The notes under the pieces were generated by a model. That model was not told the origin of the DNA and did not search any database. It saw nothing but the letters and a program-made list of their open reading frames with translations. A program made the translations under genes and the position numbers. From Leifsonia xyli (lineage in GTDB: Bacteria; Actinomycetota; Actinomycetes; Actinomycetales; Microbacteriaceae): a DNA stretch of 64,000 nucleotides. The DNA is taken from positions 2,790,001-2,854,000 of the forward strand of contig CP014761.1 in NCBI GenBank assembly GCA_001647635.1. The letters are read 5' to 3'. Shown here piece after piece: positions 51,676 to 60,498 of this stretch. Numbering within the stretch: position 1 is the stretch's first letter; each line of letters starts with the position of its first letter.

Positions 51676-51715
51676 GGCTGTCTCCTTCCAGTTGTGGTGC
51701 GGGTGTTACCGGGGA

Positions 51716-52345
51716 TCACGAGGACCGGACGGTGCTCGTGGACGTGTCGACGCGGACGGCCGGCGCCAGGCGGGCCCGGAAGCCGCCGACCAGTTGCGCG
51801 AACACGGGAACGGGGGCGCCCAGTGCCTCCTGCATCCGGACGACGGCGTCGTCCAGCGCGTCGGCGACGATCCGGGCCGAGGCGCCGCGGCGGCAGCGGA
51901 CGGTGACCTTCAACACCGGCTGCGCGCGGACGCGGTACGCGCTCACGCTCACGCCCGCGACGCCGGGAACGCCCGACAGGCGGTCGTCGAGCAGGGCGGA
52001 CGGGACGGCGGCGTCGACCTCGATGGAGCCGTCGTCGCCGTGGAGCGTGAGGACGGTCGACGTTCCGCCGCGGCCCTGGCGCAGGATGAACGCGACCAGC
52101 AGCAGGACGAACACCAGCGCCAGCGCGAGGCCGATCGCCGCGGCGAGGCTGACGGTCGTCCCGGCCCAGAGCGGCGTCCCGAACAGCGTGTCCGCGGTGC
52201 GGACGATCTCACGTCCGGCGGTCATCCATCCGGCGGTCAAGCCGGGCACGACGAGCAGCGCGACGGCGGCCGCCGATGCGGCGAGGCCGGCGAGACCCAC
52301 GATGGCCAGCAGGATGCGGTTCAGCGCACGATTGCTGTTGTTCAC
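51716..52345 (-). CDS. AmaP-like alkaline shock membrane anchor
   Basis: A 209-residue membrane protein. Two TM helices (about residues 12-38 and 65-90) are followed by a small alpha/beta domain with an ASARIVADALDDAVVRMQ helix. This matches the Asp23 membrane anchor family. The GTG start overlaps the upstream DUF6286 stop by 4 bp. Would recruit the Asp23-like proteins encoded upstream to the membrane. Confidence 0.82.
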   Translation of the reverse strand: MNNSNRALNRILLAIVGLAGLAASAAAVALLVVPGLTAGWMTAGREIVRTADTLFGTPLWAGTTVSLAAAIGLALALVFVLLLVAFILRQGRGGTSTVLTLHGDDGSIEVDAAVPSALLDDRLSGVPGVAGVSVSAYRVRAQPVLKVTVRCRRGASARIVADALDDAVVRMQEALGAPVPVFAQLVGGFRARLAPAVRVDTSTSTVRSS

Positions 52346-52914
52346 GATCCGACCCTTCCTGTCGCTGCGATGAGCACGGAGACCTTCGGGGGACGCCCGG
52401 CGCCCGACTCGGCGAACTCCTCGCCGACCGCACGGCGGACCTCGTCGCGGTCGATCCGCATCCCGGAGACCGGGACCAGGCGGACGACGGCGCTGCGCCG
52501 GCCGAGCGAGACGTTGACGGCGTCGGGGGAGACGCGGGCGGTGCGGGCGGCGCGACGGGCCAGCCCGGACGCGAGCATCTCGTCGTCCGCGACCACCGCG
52601 ACCGTCGCGGCCTCCAGGCGGCGCCGGGGCCGGCGGCCGGGCAGGATGGCGAGCGCCACCAGCCAGAGGCCGACCAGCCCCGACGCCAGCGCCGCGACGA
52701 TCAGCACCGGGGCCCCGGCGGAGGGGGTGGCCGGAACGGCCTCGGCGATCGTGCGCGGCGCGACCAGCAGCGGGCGCAGGCCCAGCAGCTGGAGCACGGA
52801 TTCCGTGGCCAGGTACACCGTGGCCACGATGAGGAGGAGCGCGACGACGACCGCGGCCGTCGTGCGCGGCGAATGCGTCTCGCGTCGCACGATGCGCGCT
52901 TCGAGCTGGTTCAT
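52342..52914 (-). CDS. DUF6286 membrane protein
   Basis: A 190-residue protein with two TM helices (about residues 20-42 and 72-92) and a C-terminal cytoplasmic domain with a basic start RRPRRRLEAATVAV. Found with Asp23/Gls24 genes in actinobacteria. Overlaps both neighbours by 4 bp, so it is coupled in the unit. Confidence 0.82.
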   Translation of the reverse strand: MNQLEARIVRRETHSPRTTAAVVVALLLIVATVYLATESVLQLLGLRPLLVAPRTIAEAVPATPSAGAPVLIVAALASGLVGLWLVALAILPGRRPRRRLEAATVAVVADDEMLASGLARRAARTARVSPDAVNVSLGRRSAVVRLVPVSGMRIDRDEVRRAVGEEFAESGAGRPPKVSVLIAATGRVGS

Positions 52915-53234
52915 CGGACCCTCCTCTCTCTGATGTCTGCGGTGGTGGCGCGGATGTCGACACTCGCCACCTCCAGGCCGGTGAGCTCGCCGAGACGCGC
53001 CCGGATGAGCCCGCCGGCCTCGGTGAGGGCGGCGGTGACGGGCATCCGGTCGCCGCCGCCCTCGGCGAGAGACGGGAGGGGGACGGGCGACGCGACCCGC
53101 ACCGCGAGCGCGCCCCGCGCATCCCGGACCCGGACCCGGACCTCGCGGAGCGCGACGCCGAGCTCGTCGGCGGCGACCGCCCGGGCGAGATGCTCGAGCG
53201 CCACCGCCGCGAAGCGGTCCCGCCCGGCCGTCAT
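52911..53234 (-). CDS. Asp23-related short protein
   Basis: A 107-residue soluble protein with a helix-strand pattern like half an Asp23/Gls24 domain (ALREVRVRVRDARGALAVRV, then AGGLIRARLGELTGLEV). Family assigned mostly by context. Overlaps DUF6286 and the small TM gene. Confidence 0.65.
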   Translation of the reverse strand: MTAGRDRFAAVALEHLARAVAADELGVALREVRVRVRDARGALAVRVASPVPLPSLAEGGGDRMPVTAALTEAGGLIRARLGELTGLEVASVDIRATTADIRERRVR

Positions 53235-53422
53235 GACGACGAACGCCGTCCGCGCAGGGCGTCGGCGACGCGGGCGAGGTCGAGGTCGCCGCCGAGCAGG
53301 CGTGCGACCAGGTACCCGATCAGCATCGCCACGGCCGTGCCGACGAAGACCCAGAAGCCGAAGGCGGCCCAGACGACGGCGAGGGCGCCGCCGATCAGGA
53401 CGCCGAACATGGACCGGGTCAC
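53231..53422 (-). CDS. DUF2273-like small membrane protein
   Basis: A 63-residue protein with two close TM helices (MFGVLIGGALAVVWAAFGFW and FVGTAVAMLIGYLVA) and a short basic tail. Resembles DUF2273 proteins found in Asp23/Gls24 clusters. Coupled by a 4-bp overlap with each neighbour. Confidence 0.75.
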   Translation of the reverse strand: MTRSMFGVLIGGALAVVWAAFGFWVFVGTAVAMLIGYLVARLLGGDLDLARVADALRGRRSSS

Positions 53423-53835
53423 TGGACTCGCGCCTCCTGCTCGTCGTCGTCGCCGGGGACGTGGACGTCGTTCACGGTCACGTTGACCTCGGTGACCTCG
53501 AGGCCGACGATGCGCTCGATCGCCTGAACGATGGCGGCGCGGACGTCGGAGGCGACCTTCTGCAGGGCGACCGGGTACTCCGCGACGATCGTCACGTCGG
53601 CGGCCACCTGCTTCTCGCCGACCTCGACGCTGATGCCCTGACCGAGGTCGGTGGCGTTCATCGCGTCGCGGAGGGCGCCGAGCGCCCGGGCTGCTCCGCC
53701 ACCCAGCGCGTGGACGCCGGGGACCTCGCGGGCTGCGATGCCGGCGACCTTGGCGACGACGGCGTCGTTGATGACCGTCTTGCCGAGGACCGCGTCGGTG
53801 GTCGGGGTGGTGGTGCCGGTGGTCGTGGTGGCCAT
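53419..53835 (-). CDS. Asp23/Gls24 family envelope stress protein
   Basis: A 138-residue Asp23/Gls24 protein. It contains KTVINDAVVAKVAGIAAREV, followed by GISVEVGEKQVAADVTIVAE and EVTEVNVTVNDVHVPG, the family fold. Such proteins form a membrane-associated network. First gene of the minus-strand unit, divergent from an ECF sigma gene. Confidence 0.93.
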   Translation of the reverse strand: MATTTTGTTTPTTDAVLGKTVINDAVVAKVAGIAAREVPGVHALGGGAARALGALRDAMNATDLGQGISVEVGEKQVAADVTIVAEYPVALQKVASDVRAAIVQAIERIVGLEVTEVNVTVNDVHVPGDDDEQEARVQ

Positions 53836-53979
53836 GTCGTTTCCTTCCGTTCGGTGACTTACGGCTCTATGACGAGCCGGGGCGCCGGTTCGTCACGCCC
53901 CTCACCTGTGAGATCACTCAAAAACCTAGATCGGCTAGTTACTAACCGTTCTAACAGAATCGCGGGTAGTGTCACAGGG

Positions 53980-54543
53980 GTGACCCGGCCCGATGTCCAC
54001 GCCCTGTCGCAGGCGAGCGACGATATCCTCGCCGGGCGCGCGGCGGACGGCGACACGGTCGCCTTCGAGGTGATCGTGCGGCGGCACGCTCCGCTCATGC
54101 GCGCGTACGCGGCACGGATGCTCGGGTCGACTTACGAGTCCGACGACGTGGTCCAGGAGACCTTCGTCACGGCCTGGAAGCGGCTCGGTGAGCTGCACGA
54201 GGGCGCGGCGGTGAAGGCGTGGCTGATGCGCATCCTCAGCCGCCGCTGCATCGACCGCATCCGCGCGCGCCACGACTACGACGATGTGACCGAGGTGGAT
54301 GCCGCCGCCCCGGCCGACCAGAGTCCGGACCACCTCGCCGAGGTGCGGACCGCGAACGAGGCGCTCGGGCGGGCGCTCGACGAGCTGCCCGCGCTGCAGA
54401 GGAGGTGCTGGGTGCTGCGCGAAGTCGGGCAGTACAGTTACGAGGAGATCGCGCAGGAGCTGGACCTCCCGGTGTCGACGGTGCGCGGCCAGCTGGCGCG
54501 TGGACGACGGCGGCTGCTCGAGGCGATGGAGGGATGGCGATGA
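53980..54543 (+). CDS. ECF RNA polymerase sigma factor
   Basis: A 187-residue ECF sigma factor. Region 2 is in AYAARMLGSTYESDDVVQET and region 4 in YSYEEIAQELDLPVSTVRGQ. A GTG at 53980 is the best start; a TAGTGT box lies just 7 bp upstream, suggesting a leaderless message. It overlaps a Gls24-type gene by ATGA and stands divergent from the Asp23 unit, so it probably controls both. Confidence 0.9.
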   Translation: MTRPDVHALSQASDDILAGRAADGDTVAFEVIVRRHAPLMRAYAARMLGSTYESDDVVQETFVTAWKRLGELHEGAAVKAWLMRILSRRCIDRIRARHDYDDVTEVDAAAPADQSPDHLAEVRTANEALGRALDELPALQRRCWVLREVGQYSYEEIAQELDLPVSTVRGQLARGRRRLLEAMEGWR

Positions 54544-55133
54544 CCGATCCGCTCCTCCCCGGCGACGACATGATCGACGGCCACACCCTCGACGAGCTGA
54601 GCGACTACCTCGCGCGCGGCCGCACTCCGGTGGATCCGGCGATCGAAGGGTCCGCCGAATGCCGTGCGGCGCTCGAGGCGCTGGAGCGGCTCAGCCGCAC
54701 CACCCGCACCATGCTGGAGGCCGACGCCGCGAACCGGCCGGCCGACGACGGGTGGGTGGCGCGCATCCTCGATGGCATCCGACTGGACGTGCAGGCCGGC
54801 CGGCGCATCCCGGTCGCCCACCCCGACCCCGCAGCCGATCTCGCGCTCACCGAGGGCGCGGTGCGCGCCCTGATCCGCGGTGTCGGCGACGGCATCGACG
54901 GCGTGATCGTCGGACGCACGCGGATCGACGGAGACGTCGAGACGCTCGGCGCACCGGTCGACGTGCACGTGGAGATCTCCGTGCGTTACGGCGAGCCGTT
55001 CGCCGAGCTCGCCCGGAGGATGCGGGAGGCGGTCGTCGCCGAACTCGCCCGCCACGCCGAGCTGACGGTCGCGGCGGTGGATGTCACGGTGACGGATGTG
55101 CGGGACCGCGAGCCGGAGGAGGAGCGCCCATGA
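54540..55133 (+). CDS. Gls24-family protein with anti-sigma-like N-terminus
   Basis: A 197-residue protein. Residues about 10-60 (HTLDELSDYLARGRTPVDP to ECRAALEALERL) look like an anti-sigma zinc finger (ZAS) whose metal ligands are mostly lost (His and first Cys replaced). From about residue 95 an Asp23/Gls24 domain follows (LTEGAVRALIRGVGDGIDGV). It overlaps the ECF sigma gene by 4 bp, where a cognate anti-sigma factor usually sits. Confidence 0.8.
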   Translation: MTDPLLPGDDMIDGHTLDELSDYLARGRTPVDPAIEGSAECRAALEALERLSRTTRTMLEADAANRPADDGWVARILDGIRLDVQAGRRIPVAHPDPAADLALTEGAVRALIRGVGDGIDGVIVGRTRIDGDVETLGAPVDVHVEISVRYGEPFAELARRMREAVVAELARHAELTVAAVDVTVTDVRDREPEEERP

Positions 55134-55417
55134 GCGACGGGGACGTGCGAACCGGGACGACGCTGGCGGCGGCGGTCGCCGCGGTGCCCGGTGTCGCTCG
55201 GCTGTACCCGGCCGGCTCGCTGATCGGGAGGGTGGCCGGCGCGGGCGAGGACGTGGCGATCAGCGGCGAGCGGATCCGCATCCGTCTCGGAGTGGCGCCC
55301 GAGAACACGGCAGCGCAGGTCTGCCGCCGCGTCTACGAGGTCGCCCGGGCGTGGGCGGTCGACGCCGGGATGCCGGACGCCGTGATCGAGGTCACGGCGG
55401 CCGGCATCGACGCCTGA
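55130..55417 (+). CDS. Asp23/Gls24-related small protein
   Basis: A 95-residue soluble protein with an N-terminal helix and an Asp23-type core (AAVAAVPGVARLYPAGSLIG, then AAQVCRRVYEVARAWAVDAG). Coupled by ATGA to the Gls24-like gene upstream. Probably the last gene of the sigma unit. Confidence 0.72.
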   Translation: MSDGDVRTGTTLAAAVAAVPGVARLYPAGSLIGRVAGAGEDVAISGERIRIRLGVAPENTAAQVCRRVYEVARAWAVDAGMPDAVIEVTAAGIDA

Positions 55418-55419
55418 GC

Positions 55420-55875
55420 TCAGGCGGCCAGCTCGTGCGCCCGGCGGAACAGGGGCGCCGGGATGTGCTCGCCCTCGCCGATGCAGACGAAGAAGGCGAA
55501 ATCCGCCTCGGACGGCACGGTGATGACCGCTGAGACGCCCGACCACGGATCTTCGGGCAGCTCGACGAGCCGTCCCATCTCCAGGGCGCGGCGCTCGGCG
55601 TCGCGAGCGGAGCCCTGGAACGCGAAGAACGCGTCCAGGCTCTCGTCGTCGGACGCGTCGGCCAGCCAGCCGACCAGCGGCACGGTCGAGCGGTCGCTGA
55701 CCGGGACCACCTCGAACAGGGCTTCGGCGACCGCCTCCACGGAGGCTTCGCTCTCCACGACGTGAGGCTGCGGAGCGACACTCCGCGAGGTGACGGCGAT
55801 CCAGCTCCCCGAGGGAGCGGCGCCGAGCACCGCCAACGGGCGGCCGGACAGGACAGGGTTGAGCATACGGAACAT
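55420..55875 (-). CDS. Hypothetical protein, about 151 residues
   Basis: Soluble, acidic product starting MFRMLNPVLSGRPLAVLGAA, with EAVAEALFEVVPVSDRSTVP and a C-terminal FAFFVCIGEGEHIPAPLF. No family recognised. The ATG at 55875 fits better than a longer frame to 55941. Converges with the sigma unit 2 bp away. Confidence 0.6.
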   Translation of the reverse strand: MFRMLNPVLSGRPLAVLGAAPSGSWIAVTSRSVAPQPHVVESEASVEAVAEALFEVVPVSDRSTVPLVGWLADASDDESLDAFFAFQGSARDAERRALEMGRLVELPEDPWSGVSAVITVPSEADFAFFVCIGEGEHIPAPLFRRAHELAA

Positions 55876-56102
55876 GGAAGTCGGGCACTTTCCACGAGGC
55901 GTCCGCGCGCGCGTCAGCATAGCGTTCCCCCAACGCGCCACCGAACGCGACCAATAACGGGCGGGTCAGTCGCCCGGGTGAGCGACTTCGGCAGTGGCAT
56001 ACCGACCGGAGTTTCGGGTTCCGGAGGGTGTGTTGAGTCTAGGGCCGTGTCCACTGAAGTGGGGACACCCGTTCGGGGGTGATTTTAGGGAACGGCGGCG
56101 CG

Positions 56103-57284
56103 TCACCCCGGCAGCACGTCCGTGAGGTGTGTACGCAACGCCCCGGCGACATCCACCGACCCCTGGTCGTACAGCCACAGGTACTGCACGCCGTCCCACA
56201 GCGCGAGCACCCACAGCGCCTCGTGCGCCGGGTCCCGGTGTGCGGGCAGGTCGCCCGCGTCCTGCGCCGACTGGAACATCGCGGTGAAGCCGTCGAGGGC
56301 CTGCGCGAAGCGGTGCTCGAAGTGCGCGTGGGCGGGATGGTCGGCGACCGTCGCCTCGGACGAGATGACGGCGTAGAGCTCGATCAGGCCGGGCTGGTCG
56401 CGCTCGTTCGCCGCGGCGGCGTCCGCGAAGCCGCGGAGGACCTCTGCCGCGCTGCGGGCGGGGGAGTCCGCGACCGTGTCGTCAATGCGGTGGTCGCGTT
56501 CCCGGAGCACCGCCAGGAGCAGCGCGTCCTTTGACGGGAAGTGGTGGTAGAGCGCCGACTTCGAGACGCCTACGCGGGTGGCGATGTCCTGCAGGCTGGT
56601 GTCTCCGTAGCCCTCGCGGGCGAACAGCGTCATCGCGTCGTCGACGATCGCGGCGCGGCGGGCTCGGCCGGTGCGGTAGCCGGCGGGCGCCTCGGGCTCG
56701 TCCTCGATGAGCGGGGGCAGGGACGGTCCTGGCGGCGCGGCGGATCCACGGCGCTCGTCGCCGGGGGTGCGCCAGCCGGCTGGACGCGCGATCAGCCGTC
56801 CGTGCGCGTCGAGCGCCCTGCCGACGTCCACCCGCTCGGGCAGGTAGCGGTGGAGTATCCGGAGGCCGGCCCGCGCGGCGACGAGGCGGGTGGCCTCGGC
56901 CCCCGGGTCGCGCCCGTCACCCAGGCGCCCCTCCGCCAGCTCCCGAGTGCGCTCGGCGACTGCGGCGGCCAGCCGATCGCGCATCCATCCGTGCAGTGGA
57001 TGCGGCGGTACGGAGGCCTCGCCCGTCAGGGCGGCGAAGAACGGGTCGCACCCCTCCGCCGCGGGCGCCCGGTCGTAGCGCTTCGCGACCTCGGCCAGCA
57101 GCTCCTCCTTGTCAGCGAAGTGCTTGAGGACGGCGGGGTGCGAGATGCCCGCCCGGACGGCGATCTCGCGGAGGGAGACGAAGCGGTAGCCCTGCTGGGC
57201 GAAGAGCTCCGCGGCGGCGGTGATGATCGCCTGGCGGGTGGCCGCGGCGCGCGCGAAGCGCGTCCCATCGACGACCGACGTCAT
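56103..57284 (-). CDS. Tandem double TetR regulator
   Basis: A 393-residue protein with two complete TetR-type HTH domains. The first HTH is FVSLREIAVRAGISHPAVLK (about residues 34-53), the second TSLQDIATRVGVSKSALYHH (about residues 232-251), each followed by a helical ligand domain, the first shorter. Normal TetRs are near 200 residues. It is divergent from MFS and GH3 genes, with two matching operator boxes 22 bp apart between them. Confidence 0.9.
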   Translation of the reverse strand: MTSVVDGTRFARAAATRQAIITAAAELFAQQGYRFVSLREIAVRAGISHPAVLKHFADKEELLAEVAKRYDRAPAAEGCDPFFAALTGEASVPPHPLHGWMRDRLAAAVAERTRELAEGRLGDGRDPGAEATRLVAARAGLRILHRYLPERVDVGRALDAHGRLIARPAGWRTPGDERRGSAAPPGPSLPPLIEDEPEAPAGYRTGRARRAAIVDDAMTLFAREGYGDTSLQDIATRVGVSKSALYHHFPSKDALLLAVLRERDHRIDDTVADSPARSAAEVLRGFADAAAANERDQPGLIELYAVISSEATVADHPAHAHFEHRFAQALDGFTAMFQSAQDAGDLPAHRDPAHEALWVLALWDGVQYLWLYDQGSVDVAGALRTHLTDVLPG

Positions 57285-57316
57285 GGAGCACCTCCCTCGG
57301 CACCATCGTAGTGAGA

Positions 57317-57352
57317 TTACCGCACGGTCGGATTTCAGTTACCACGCGGTCG
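57317..57352. promoter_or_regulatory. Twin TetR operator boxes
   Basis: TTACCGCACGGTCG (57317-57330) and TTACCACGCGGTCG (57339-57352), start-to-start 22 bp. Each contains an ACC(G)..(C)GGT palindrome. They lie between the double TetR gene and the MFS gene. Confidence 0.8.
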
Positions 57353-57408
57353 TTTTTGTGTGTATGCTGGCGCCCATCGTCAAAGCGGACGACACGAAAG
57401 GACCGATG

Positions 57409-58713
57409 ATGACAGAGCTGTCTCCCGCGGCGACCGCGGCCTACACGGGAACCACGGGTATCAAGGCGCCCGGCACCACCCCACCGCGCACCCCGCGCGG
57501 GTATACGCCGGGGCTCGCCGCCGTGAACTTCGGCGTGCTGCTCGCCCTGCTCACGCCCGTGCTCGTCTCGATGGCGTTCAAGGTGCAGCACCTCACCTCT
57601 TCGACCGGCGAGGCGACCGGACAGCTCGGCCTCATCCTCGGCGTCGGCGCCCTCTTCGCGCTGGTCGCCAACCCGCTCGCCGGGCGCCTCTCCGACCGCA
57701 CCACCTCCCGCTTCGGGATGCGGCGCCCGTGGATTCTCGGCGGCAGCATCGTCGGCCTCGGCGCCTTCGCGCTGATCGGCGTCGCCACCTCCCTGTGGGT
57801 CGTGCTCATCGGCTGGTGCCTCGCGCAGGCGGCGTTCAACGCGGTCCTCGCGGCGGCCAACGCTACGCTCCCGGACCAGGTGCCCGGCCCGAGCCGCGGC
57901 AAGGTCTCCGGCATCGTCGGCGCCACCACGCCGCTCGCGATCCTCGGCGGCAGCTTCCTCATCACCTTCATCAGCGACGACGTGCTCCGGTTCGTCGTGC
58001 CCGCGCTGCTGGCGCTCGCGCTCTGCGTGGTCTTCATCCTCGTTCTGAAGGACCGCCGCCTCGGCGAGAAGCCGCGCCAGCGCTTCACCATCGGCCAGTT
58101 CTTCGGTTCGTTCGTGTTCAACCCGGTCAAGCACCGCGACTTCGGCTGGACCTGGCTCACCAAGTTCTTCGTCATGTTCGGCTACGCGGGCATCGCCACC
58201 TTCCTGCCGTTCTTCCTCACCGAGAAGTTCAAGCTGGACGAGCAGGGCGCGATCACGACCATCCTGCTCGCCAACCTGGCCTCGACCGTCGCGATGGTGA
58301 TCTCGAGCCCGCTCGGCGGCTTCCTGTCCGACCGCATCGGCAAGCGCCGCCCGTTCGTCGCGGCCGCCGGCCTCATCATGGTGGTCGGTCTGGTCGTCCT
58401 CGCGTTCGCGCCGAGCATCGGCGTCGTCATCGCCGCCCAGGCCATCATCGGCCTCGGCGCCGGCTCGTTCTTCTCCGTCGACCTCGCCCTGGCCACCCAG
58501 GTGCTGCCGAGCCCCGACGATGTCGCCAAGGATCTCGGCGTGCTCAACATCGCCAACGCCCTGCCGCAGTCGATCGCCCCCGCCATCGCCCCGGGGATCA
58601 TCGCCCTCGGCGCCACGACGGCCATCGGCGGCTACTCGGTGTGGTACCTCTTCGGCGCCTTCATCGCCCTGCTCGGCGCCGTGCTCGTCTACCGGATCAA
58701 GGGAGTGAAATGA
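57409..58713 (+). CDS. MFS transporter (sugar type)
   Basis: A 434-residue transporter with 12 TM helices and a hydrophilic N-terminus. Major facilitator marks are GRLSDRTTSRFGMRRP in loop 2-3 and GFLSDRIGKRRPF in loop 8-9. AAAGGA precedes; the ATG at 57409 is chosen over one 3 bp earlier. Coupled to the GH3 gene by ATGA, so it probably imports a beta-glycoside. Confidence 0.9.
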   Translation: MTELSPAATAAYTGTTGIKAPGTTPPRTPRGYTPGLAAVNFGVLLALLTPVLVSMAFKVQHLTSSTGEATGQLGLILGVGALFALVANPLAGRLSDRTTSRFGMRRPWILGGSIVGLGAFALIGVATSLWVVLIGWCLAQAAFNAVLAAANATLPDQVPGPSRGKVSGIVGATTPLAILGGSFLITFISDDVLRFVVPALLALALCVVFILVLKDRRLGEKPRQRFTIGQFFGSFVFNPVKHRDFGWTWLTKFFVMFGYAGIATFLPFFLTEKFKLDEQGAITTILLANLASTVAMVISSPLGGFLSDRIGKRRPFVAAAGLIMVVGLVVLAFAPSIGVVIAAQAIIGLGAGSFFSVDLALATQVLPSPDDVAKDLGVLNIANALPQSIAPAIAPGIIALGATTAIGGYSVWYLFGAFIALLGAVLVYRIKGVK

Positions 58714-60482
58714 CCATCGCAGAGACCACCGCCACCCGACCCTGGCTCGACCCCGAGCTGCCCGTCGCCGAGCGCGTCGAGCTGCTCCTCAACGAGATGA
58801 CCCTGGCTGAGAAGGCCGGACTCTTCTTCCACACGATGATCGGGATGGGGGAGCTCACCGAGCCGAACCCCGTGTTCTCGACGCCCTCCGCCGTCGACTA
58901 CGTCGAGCAGCGGCGTCTGACCCACTTCAACCTCATCGGCGGCGCGCAGACCGCCCGGGAGATCGCGGAGTGGCACAACGCCCTGCAGCGGCTGGCCGCA
59001 TCCACGCGCCTCGGCATCCCGGTGACCCTCTCGACCGACCCGCGCCACTCGTTCACCGAGAACGTGGGCACCGCGTTCCTCTCCGGGCCGTTCTCGCAGT
59101 GGCCGGAGCCGCTGGGGCTCGCGGCGATCCGCGACGAGGAGACGGTCGAGCGCTTCGGCGACATCGCCCGGCAGGAGTACGTCGCCGTCGGCATCCGCGT
59201 CGCCCTGCACCCGCAGGTCGACCTCGCCACCGAGCCCCGCTGGGCACGGCAGGTGGCGACGTTCGGAGAGGACGCGGACCTGACCGGCCGGCTCGGCGCG
59301 GCGTACGTGCGCGGCTTCCAGGGCGCGGCCTTCGGCCCGGGGTCGGTCTCCACCATGACCAAGCACTTCCCCGGCGGAGGCCCGCAGAAGGACGGCGAGG
59401 ACCCGCATTTCGCGCACGGCCGCGAGCAGGTCTACCCGGGCGACGCGTTCGAGCTGCACCTGAAGCCCTTCGCGGAGCTGCTCGCCGCCGGGACCCGGCA
59501 GATCATGCCCTACTACGGCATGCCCGTCGGCACGGCGTACGAGGAGGTCGGCTTCGGCTTCAACAAGTCGGTGCTCACCGGGCTGCTGCGGGAGCGCTTC
59601 GGTTTCGACGGCGTGGTGTGCACGGACTGGGGCCTCATCACGGACGCGGACATCTTCGGTCAGCCGTTCCCCGCCCGCGCCTGGGGCGTCGAGCACCTCA
59701 CGCCGCTCGAGCGGATGAAGAAGATCCTCGACGCCGGCGCCGACCAGTTCGGCGGTGAGGCGTGCCCCGAGCTGCTCATCGAGCTGGTCGAGTCGGGCGA
59801 GGTCGCGGAGGAACGGCTCGACGAGTCCGCGCGCCGCATCCTCCGCGAGAAGTTCGAGCTCGGCCTGTTCGAGTCGGCGCTGGTGGATGTGGATGCGGCG
59901 GATGCGGTGGTCGGCCGCGACGAGTTCCGCGAGGCGGGGGAGTGGGCGCAGCGCGCATCCATCACCCTGCTCTCCAACGGCACGCCCGGCGCTCCGGTGC
60001 TGCCGCTCGCCGCCGCGACCCGCCTCTACGTCGAGGGCATCGACCCCGAGCGAGCCGCCGCCTACGGCGAGGTCGTCGCCTCACCCGCCGAGGCAGACGT
60101 CATCGTCGTGCGCCTGCAGGCGCCGTTCGAGGAGAGGGAGACCGTCTTCGAGAGCCTGTTCCACGCGGGCTCGCTGGACTTCCCCGCGGAGACCATCGCG
60201 CACGTCCGCGAGCTCGCCGCTCACGCGCCGGTCGTGGTCGACGTCTATGCCGACCGCCCCGCCATCCTGGAGCCGATCGTGGAGGCCGCGACCGCCGTCA
60301 CGGTCAACTGGGGCGCGAGCGGCGAAGCGCTGCTCGACGTGCTCACCGGGCGGTTCGCGCCGCAGGGCCGGCTGCCGTTCGACCTGCCGCGGTCGATGGC
60401 CGCGGTGGAGGCGTCGCGTCCCGACGTGCCGTTCGACACCACGGAGCCGCTGTTCCGCTTCGGCGACGGGCTCGGCTACTGA
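58710..60482 (+). CDS. Beta-glycosidase, GH3 (cytoplasmic)
   Basis: A 590-residue GH3 enzyme of barrel plus sandwich type, without signal peptide or fibronectin domain. The nucleophile Asp is in GVVCTDWGLI; KHFPGGGPQKDGEDPHFA is the substrate-site motif. GGAG precedes the ATG and it overlaps the MFS gene by 4 bp. It would cut sugar imported by the MFS partner. Confidence 0.92.
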   Translation: MTIAETTATRPWLDPELPVAERVELLLNEMTLAEKAGLFFHTMIGMGELTEPNPVFSTPSAVDYVEQRRLTHFNLIGGAQTAREIAEWHNALQRLAASTRLGIPVTLSTDPRHSFTENVGTAFLSGPFSQWPEPLGLAAIRDEETVERFGDIARQEYVAVGIRVALHPQVDLATEPRWARQVATFGEDADLTGRLGAAYVRGFQGAAFGPGSVSTMTKHFPGGGPQKDGEDPHFAHGREQVYPGDAFELHLKPFAELLAAGTRQIMPYYGMPVGTAYEEVGFGFNKSVLTGLLRERFGFDGVVCTDWGLITDADIFGQPFPARAWGVEHLTPLERMKKILDAGADQFGGEACPELLIELVESGEVAEERLDESARRILREKFELGLFESALVDVDAADAVVGRDEFREAGEWAQRASITLLSNGTPGAPVLPLAAATRLYVEGIDPERAAAYGEVVASPAEADVIVVRLQAPFEERETVFESLFHAGSLDFPAETIAHVRELAAHAPVVVDVYADRPAILEPIVEAATAVTVNWGASGEALLDVLTGRFAPQGRLPFDLPRSMAAVEASRPDVPFDTTEPLFRFGDGLGY

Positions 60483-60498
60483 AGGCCGCCCGATCCGC

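Noticed and set aside
57360..60482. A 1040-residue frame spanning MFS and GH3, as if a fusion
   Set aside because: The first part is an out-of-frame reading of the MFS gene. The GH3 gene starts at 58710 with its own ATG in an ATGA overlap.
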